The notes under the pieces were generated by a model. It was not told the origin of the DNA. It searched no databases and worked only from the letters and a program-made list of their open reading frames with translations. Shown here piece by piece: positions 57,812 through 64,000 of a stretch of 64,000 nucleotides of DNA. The DNA is taken from assembly GCA_949752735.1 (NCBI GenBank), contig OX457037.1, positions 39,032,096 to 39,096,095 of the forward strand, given 5' to 3'. This DNA is from Lumbricus terrestris (lineage: Eukaryota > Annelida > Clitellata > Crassiclitellata > Lumbricidae). Both the position numbers and the translations under genes were made by a program. Position 1 is the first letter of the stretch. Each line of letters begins with the position of its first letter.

Positions 57812-58450
57812 CCCCCCCCCACACCGCTTCCACCACTCAGCCTAAACCACCTTCTCCTCATCCTTCTCCTTCAACTTCTCATCTTCCTCCCCTCTTCCTC
57901 CTTTGCCTATCCTCCTTCTCTTCCATCTTCTCCTCCTTCTCCTACACATCCACCTTCTCCTCCACCTCCTCATCCTTCTTCTCCTTCTCCACATCCTCAT
58001 CACCTCCTTTTCCTCACCACCATCTCCTCCACCTTCTTCAGCTTCTCGTCCTCCACCTTTCCTCCTCCTCCTCCCCTCCTCCTTTGCCTATCCTCCTTCT
58101 CTTCCATCTTCTCCTCCTTCTCCTACACATTCACCTTCTCCTCCGCCTCCCCAACCTTCTTCTTCTTCTCCACATCCTCCTCACCTCCTTTTCTTCACCA
58201 CCATCTCATCCGCCTTCTTCAGCTTCTCAGCCTCCACCTCTCCTCCTCCTCCTCCACCTCCTCCTTCGCCTCCTGCTCCTCACCGCTTCCACCACTCAGC
58301 CTCCTTCTCCTTCACCTTCTCCTTCACCTTCTCCTCCTTTCCTACACCTCCACCATCTCCTCCGCCTCCTTCCACTTCTCATCCTCCCCCTCTCAGCCTC
58401 CTCATCCACCCTCGCCTCCACCTCCTTCTTCTCCTCATCCTCATCCACGC
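57812..58450 (+). repeat. CT-rich tract of the left arm
   Basis: Pyrimidine-rich with repeated ctcctccttctcc and internal near-duplicates of about 180 bp (ttgcctatcctccttctctt at about 57902 and 58084). Ser/Leu/Pro frames are artefacts. Confidence 0.92.
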
Positions 58451-58840
58451 CAAACATTGTGGATAGCAGAGGTCCAACTTTCCCCCTTCTAGCAATACTA
58501 AGAACGGGAGTTCACCAGGCTTTTCACAAAGACGTAAATGTTTCACATTCTCACGTGAATAATCTTAATATCTCAACAGAACTCAACCTTCTCCGCGAGG
58601 TGGGATTTAAGAGAAATTCGGAAAGGGCATAGTTGCAAAGGAGCAGGAATTGAACATTGGCACGGTCAAAATGGTAAGTATATATATGAGAGATGTGAGA
58701 GTGGGTAGGAGTTGAACTTTTCCAGATTTTTCAAACTAAGACACGACATTTTACCATTATACGTTTTCAAACTTATAAATTTACTAAGTATGATTTGTAG
58801 GAATTGCATGGGGAACGATGTAAGATGGGAAGTATTGGGT

Positions 58841-59320
58841 GGGGAGAGGGCGACATTCTTCATTTTGTGGAAACAAAGGTGGTCATTGTTTGCAATATGT
58901 CAATAATTTTGGTAAAGTTAGGTTTGGCAGCAACGAATTACATGTCTTTTTAGGGCTGAGTGTGTTAAGTTGGCGAAAAAATGGGGTGGGGAGAGGGCGA
59001 CATTCTTCATTTTGTGGAAACAAAGGTAGTCATTATTTGCAATATGTCAGTAATTTTGGTAAAGTTAGGTTTGGCAGCAACGAATTACATGTCTTTTTAG
59101 GGCTGAGTGTGTTAAGTTGGCGAAAAATGGGGTGGGGAGAGGGCGACATTCTTCATTTTGTGGAAACAAAGGTGTTCATTGTTTGCAATATGGCAATAAT
59201 TTTGATAAAGTTAGGTTTGGCGACTACGAATTACATATCTTTTTAGGGCTGAGTGTGCTAAGTTGGCGAAAAATGGGGTGGGGAGGTGCGCATTCTTAAG
59301 TTTGTGGAAACAAAAAAGGT
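58841..59320 (+). repeat. 146-bp tandem repeat, about 3.3 copies, left arm
   Basis: Units start at 58841, 58988, 59134 and 59280 (ggggagagggcgac). Each holds cattttgtggaaacaaaggt, aagttaggtttggc and agggctgagtgtg. Confidence 0.95.
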
Positions 59321-59618
59321 GTGACGCACTTGTGGTGAGTCACCGATTTCAGCAAATTTCGAGTATAGCGAGCGAAGAATACAAGTTAGGGTTACGAAAG
59401 GAGAAGAACAAGGCGAGTTAGGTGTAGTGAACACGCACAACTTGTCAGAAACCTGCGTTCGACACGTCGAAAACGCTAAGTCCGAAATTTTCGCTGCGTA
59501 AATTCGCGCGCGGCGGCGGTACCCTTCGTGCGGTGCGGCGGCGGTGGCGCGGCACCCCGACCCTCTCGTGTGACTTCGGCTCCTGCGACGAGGCGACGGT
59601 GCGGCACGCGTTCCCAAT

Positions 59619-59739
59619 CGATCGTGCTTTGATCCGTACAAGCAAAAGTCGAATGATCGCCGGCACACCTCTTTCAATAATTTCCTTCACCCGCAACACG
59701 CATGAGTCTTTAGCGTCATACGAGTCAAAGCTTGATCTA
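59619..59739. other. Palindrome spacer, 121 bp
   Basis: Non-mirrored centre between gcgttcccaat (59608-59618) and attgggaacgc (59740-59750). Its first and last about 35 bp still show partial inverted similarity (gctttga and cgta shared), suggesting the symmetry once reached further in. Flanking 100 bp on each side are unusually GC-rich. Confidence 0.9.
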
Positions 59740-62700
59740 ATTGGGAACGCGTGCCGCACCGTCGCCTCGTCGCAGGAGCCGAAGTCACACGAGAGGGTCG
59801 GGGTGCCGCGCCACCGCCGCCGCACCGCACGAAGGGTACCGCCGCCGCGCGCGAATTTACGCAGCGAAAATTTCGGACTTAGCGTTTTCGACGTGTCGAA
59901 CGCAGGTTTCTGACAAGTTGTGCGTGTTCACTACACCTAACTCGCCTTGTTCTTCTCCTTTCGTAACCCTAACTTGTATTCTTCGCTCGCTATACTCGAA
60001 ATTTGCTGAAATCGGTGACTCACCACAAGTGCGTCACACTTTTTTTGTTTCCACAAACTTAAGAATGCGCACCTCCCCACCCCATTTTTCGCCAACTTAG
60101 CACACTCAGCCCTAAAAAGATATGTAATTCGTAGTCGCCAAACCTAACTTTATCAAAATTATTGCCATATTGCAAACAATGAACACCTTTGTTTCCACAA
60201 AATGAAGAATGTCGCCCTCTCCCCACCCCATTTTTCGCCAACTTAACACACTCAGCCCTAAAAAGACATGTAATTCGTTGCTGCCAAACCTAACTTTACC
60301 AAAATTACTGACATATTGCAAATAATGACTACCTTTGTTTCCACAAAATGAAGAATGTCGCCCTCTCCCCACCCCATTTTTTCGCCAACTTAACACACTC
60401 AGCCCTAAAAAGACATGTAATTCGTTGCTGCCAAACCTAACTTTACCAAAATTATTGACATATTGCAAACAATGACCACCTTTGTTTCCACAAAATGAAG
60501 AATGTCGCCCTCTCCCCACCCAATACTTCCCATCTTACATCGTTCCCCATGCAATTCCTACAAATCATACTTAGTAAATTTATAAGTTTGAAAACGTATA
60601 ATGGTAAAATGTCGTGTCTTAGTTTGAAAAATCTGGAAAAGTTCAACTCCTACCCACTCTCACATCTCTCATATATATACTTACCATTTTGACCGTGCCA
60701 ATGTTCAATTCCTGCTCCTTTGCAACTATGCCCTTTCCGAATTTCTCTTAAATCCCACCTCGCGGAGAAGGTTGAGTTCTGTTGAGATATTAAGATTATT
60801 CACGTGAGAATGTGAAGCATTTACGTCTTTGTGAAAAGCCTGGTGAACTCCCGTTCTTAGTATTGCTAGAAGGGGGAAAGTTGGACCTCTGCTATCCACA
60901 ATGTTTGGCGTGGATGAGGATGAGGAGAAGAAGGAGGTGGAGGCGAGGGTGGATGAGGAGGCTGAGAGGGGGAGGATGAGAAGTGGAAGGAGGCGGAGGA
61001 GATGGTGGAGGTGTAGGAAAGGAGGAGAAGGTGAAGGAGAAGGTGAAGGAGAAGGAGGCTGAGTGGTGGAAGCGGTGAGGAGCAGGAGGCGAAGGAGGAG
61101 GTGGAGGAGGAGGAGGAGAGGTGGAGGCTGAGAAGCTGAAGAAGGCGGATGAGATGGTGGTGAAGAAAAGGAGGTGAGGAGGATGTGGAGAAGAAGAAGA
61201 AGGTTGGGGAGGCGGAGGAGAAGGTGAATGTGTAGGAGAAGGAGGAGAAGATGGAAGAGAAGGAGGATAGGCAAAGGAGGAGGGGAGGAGGAGGAGGAGA
61301 GGTGGAGGACGAGAAGCTGAAGAAGGCGGATGAGATGGTGGTGAGGAAAAGGAGGTGATGAGGATGTGGAGAAGGAGAAGAAGGATGAGGAGGTGGAGGA
61401 GAAGGTGGATGTGTAGGAGAAGAAGGAGAAGATGGAAGAGAAGGAGGATAGGCAAAGGAGGAAGAGGGGAGGAAGATGAGAAGTTGAAGGAGAAGGATGA
61501 GGAGAAGGTGGTTTAGGCTGAGTGGTGGAAGCGGTGTGGGGGGGGGGCCGAAGAATTGAAGATTTCATAAATAGGTGTATGAGTGCAGGATTGATGACTT
61601 GGAGATAAGGAGTGCAAATCGGAAGAATTGTATAATTTGTGCAATAAATGATGACATGGTTGGTCCGAAGAATTGAAGATTTCATAAATAGGTGCATGAG
61701 TGCAGGATTGATGAATTGGATATAACTCAGATAAGGAGTGCAAATCGGAATAATTGTACAATTTGTGCAATAAATGATGACATGGTTGGTCCGAAGAATT
61801 GAAGATTTCAGAAATAAGTGCATGAGTGCAGGATTGATGAAGTGGAGATAAGGAGTGCAACTAAGAGAAATATGTGCTGCAGTTCACCCTACAAGTCTAA
61901 AATATAAGGAAATTGACATGTGAGGTTGGACAGTTCGTATGTTTCTAAGATCTGCAAGTCTAAAATATAAGGAAATTGGCCTGTGAGGTGGGTCAGTTCG
62001 TGTGTTTCTAAGTTCTGTAAGTGTAAAATATAAGGAAATTGGTGTGTAAGGTTGGTCAGTTCGTGTGTTTCTAAGTTCTGCAAGTCTAAAATATGAGGAA
62101 ATTGGCATGTAAGGTTGGTCAGTTCGTGTGTTTTTAAGTTCTACCAGACTAAAATATGTGGAAGTTGGCGTATAAGGTTGGTCAGTTCGTGTGTTTCTAA
62201 GTTCTGCAAGTCTAAAATATAAGGAAATTGGCATGTAAGGTTGGTCAGTTCGTGTGTTTTTAAGTTCTACCAGACTAAAATATATGGAAGTTGGCGTATA
62301 AGGTTGGTCAGTTCGTGTGTTTCTAAGTTCTGCAAGTCTAAAATATAAGGAAATTGGTGTGTAAGGTTGGCCAGTTCGTATGTTTTTAAGTTCTACCAGA
62401 CTAAAATATATGGAAATTGGCGTGTAAGGTTGGTCAGTTCGTATGTTTCTAAGTTCTGCCAGCCTAAAATATGGTGAAGTTGGTGTGTATGGTTGGTCAG
62501 TTCGTATGTTTCTAAGTTCTACCAGCCTAAAATATGGTGAAGTTGGTGTGTATGGTTGGTCAGTTCGTGTGTTTCTAAGTTCTACCAGACTAAAATATAT
62601 GGAAGTTGGTGTGTAAGGTTGGCCAGTTCGTGTGTTTCTAAGTTCTGCAAGTCTAAAATATAAGGAAATTGGTGTGTAAGGTTGGCCAGTTCGTATGTTT

Positions 62701-64000
62701 TTAAGTTCTACCAGACTAAAATATATGGAAATTGGCGTGTAAGGTTGGTCAGTTCGTATGTTTCTAAGTTCTGCCAGCCTAAAATATGGTGAAGTTGGTG
62801 TGTATGGTTGGTCAGTTCGTATGTTTCTAAGTTCTACCAGCCTAAAATATGGTGAAGTTGGTGTGTATGGTTGGTCAGTTCGTGTGTTTCTAAGTTCTAC
62901 CAGACTAAAATATATGGAAGTTGGTGTGTAAGGTTGGCCAGTTCGTGTGTTTCTAAGTTCTACCAGACTAAAATATGGTGATGTTGGTGTGTAAGGTTGG
63001 TCAGTTCGTGTGTTTCTAAGTTCTACGCGGCTAAAATATAAGGAAATTGGTGGGTATGCTTGATCAGAATGTGTGTTTCTGAGGCCTACAAGGTTAAAAT
63101 ATGAGAAAATTGGCGTGTAAGGTTGGTCAGTTCGTATGTTGCATAAATGCCTGCCGTCTAATCGGCATCTGTAGCAGCTGCAGCAGAGTGGGGGCTCTGT
63201 AAGCAAGGTTCTGAGGTATTCGCCAGAGGTCGGAGAAATGCTGCGTTTGCTCGCTTGAGGGCGTATGATTCTGATGCTCTTGTGGTACTTGCGCAGTTTC
63301 TGCTGCCATCTAGCGAGCTGCGGCTCGGGAGATTCTATGTTCACACGCATTAGATCACCGAATCGGACAAATGTAACAAAAATATGTGTAAAGTTATATT
63401 ATTATTTGAGCTTTCGAGTGTAAATTGCCTGTTTTAAATATCCTCTCAAATTTTTCGATGTGCCAGATCCAGAAGACTAAATAAATCTATGAACTAAAGA
63501 ATAATTCCTCTGAGGTCCTTACAAACCCTTTTTTATGTTTGCATGCGTTTCTTATATTCAATCGAGTCAGAATGCTCGTAATGTTATTCGCCGCTTTTCA
63601 TCCTGGTAAAACAGGTGTTGGAAGACTTGGGTGAAAACGTATCACATAAATCGTGTGATAAATCCTTAAAATGTGGCCAGCTAATCAAAATATTAGATTT
63701 GATAGAATTCATATCTGTGGTCTAGGGTTATAGGGCAGAGATGTTAAGTAAAACAGCGTTACTGTGATTGACTGTAGCGCAGATTAGGTTTGAGTTGCAC
63801 TTCCTATGCACACTCTAGGGTTAGATCATAGCTGCTAAGCAGAGTAGGTCTGCTGCCCTTCTGGAGTTGGTTCAGGGAGCCAGCTCAGGGAACCAGCGTC
63901 CTCTGCTGAAGTAGGGAGGCAGTCTAGGTGTCCTTGCTGAGTTCAAGTGGGGATGGGGCAACCCCGGCGACCCCGCGAGGCAGGCCGGGCACTCCCGAGA
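59740..64000 (-). repeat. Right arm of the giant palindrome (continues off the window)
   Basis: Reverse complement of 55359-59618, ending at the window edge while still matching. Carries in mirror order the 146-bp array (60038-60517), GA-rich tract (60908-61546), 117/126-bp repeats (61548-61857) and 63-bp array (61889-63133). Confidence 0.97.
61884..63350 (-). CDS. Mirror copy of the 488-codon ORF (doubtful gene)
   Basis: Same protein as 56009-57475, residue for residue, including all repeat variants. It carries the same doubts: repeat-generated openness and no recognised domain. Its perfect identity shows the arms are very young, homogenised, or an assembly duplicate. Confidence 0.2.
   Translation of the reverse strand: MRVNIESPEPQLARWQQKLRKYHKSIRIIRPQASKRSISPTSGEYLRTLLTEPPLCCSCYRCRLDGRHLCNIRTDQPYTPIFSYFNLVGLRNTHSDQAYPPISLYFSRVELRNTRTDQPYTPTSPYFSLVELRNTRTGQPYTPTSIYFSLVELRNTRTDQPYTPTSPYFRLVELRNIRTDQPYTPTSPYFRLAELRNIRTDQPYTPISIYFSLVELKNIRTGQPYTPISLYFRLAELRNTRTGQPYTPTSIYFSLVELRNTRTDQPYTPTSPYFRLVELRNIRTDQPYTPTSPYFRLAELRNIRTDQPYTPISIYFSLVELKNIRTGQPYTPISLYFRLAELRNTRTDQPYTPTSIYFSLVELKNTRTDQPYMPISLYFRLAELRNTRTDQPYTPTSTYFSLVELKNTRTDQPYMPISSYFRLAELRNTRTDQPYTPISLYFTLTELRNTRTDPPHRPISLYFRLADLRNIRTVQPHMSISLYFRLVG

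Larger units (their letters stand above)
55359..59618 (+). repeat. Left arm of a giant palindrome
   Basis: Position i pairs with 119358-i (119359-i outside the C-run at 57812). The mirrored sequence continues to base 64000, the window edge, so the arm is at least 4260 bp and its outer end is not seen. Differences I found between arms: a 9- versus 10-base C-run (57812-57820) and substitutions at 57935, 58027, 58031, 58059, 58541 and 59318. Confidence 0.97.

Noticed and set aside
57499..58632. 377-codon frame in the palindrome arm
   Set aside because: Runs through the 117/126-bp repeats and the CT-rich tract; the mirror copy is frameshifted by the C-run with no sign of constraint.
59258..60100. 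Arg-rich frames at the palindrome centre
   Set aside because: They mirror each other because of the palindrome and consist mainly of GC-rich triplets; no domain recognised.

Overview
The window is invertebrate-type nuclear DNA: AT-rich, full of simple repeats, and packed with transposon copies flanked by clean target-site duplications (TSDs). No rRNA, operon, prokaryotic or organelle feature was seen. The tRNA-headed SINEs, the CR1/L2-like LINE tails ending in ggcgctatataaat, and a very high density of the 8-mer TAGGCCTA suggest a marine invertebrate, perhaps an echinoderm or another deuterostome. That assignment is a guess.

Genes. The + strand of 5.2-19.6 kb carries a chain of six exons whose splice phases all match. 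Together they encode a secreted, cysteine-rich protein of about 272 aa: signal peptide, 12 cysteines after it, repeated C-x7-C motifs and five N-glycosylation sequons. I do not recognise the family. Further exon-like blocks lie at 21.4-21.9, 28.5, 29.2, 33.6, 35.3, 38.3, 42.2 and 44.4 kb. Those at 33.6, 38.3 and 44.4 kb match exons 2-4 of the first gene in start phase and partly in cysteine spacing, so a second diverged copy may follow. Introns and intergenic DNA are mostly transposons.

Transposons. I find 15 hAT-type non-autonomous elements with 8-bp TSDs (11 perfect, 4 with one mismatch), three of them nested in others. There are also two decayed mariner-like copies with about 200-bp inverted ends, LINE 3' ends of at least two families, tRNA-derived SINEs sharing a tail with one of the LINEs, a GCCGGTGTCACG-ended MITE family, and a 2.5-kb TA-flanked element with arrays of a GTTTCG motif near its ends. 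No intact transposase or reverse transcriptase gene is present.

Palindrome. The last 8.6 kb (55359-64000) is one near-perfect inverted repeat: arms of at least 4.26 kb around a 121-bp spacer (59619-59739), running off the right edge. Each arm holds, in order, a 20-copy 63-bp array inside a 488-codon ORF, 117/126-bp repeats, a CT-rich tract and a 146-bp repeat array. It could be a recent inverted duplication, a giant foldback-type transposon, or an assembly artefact.
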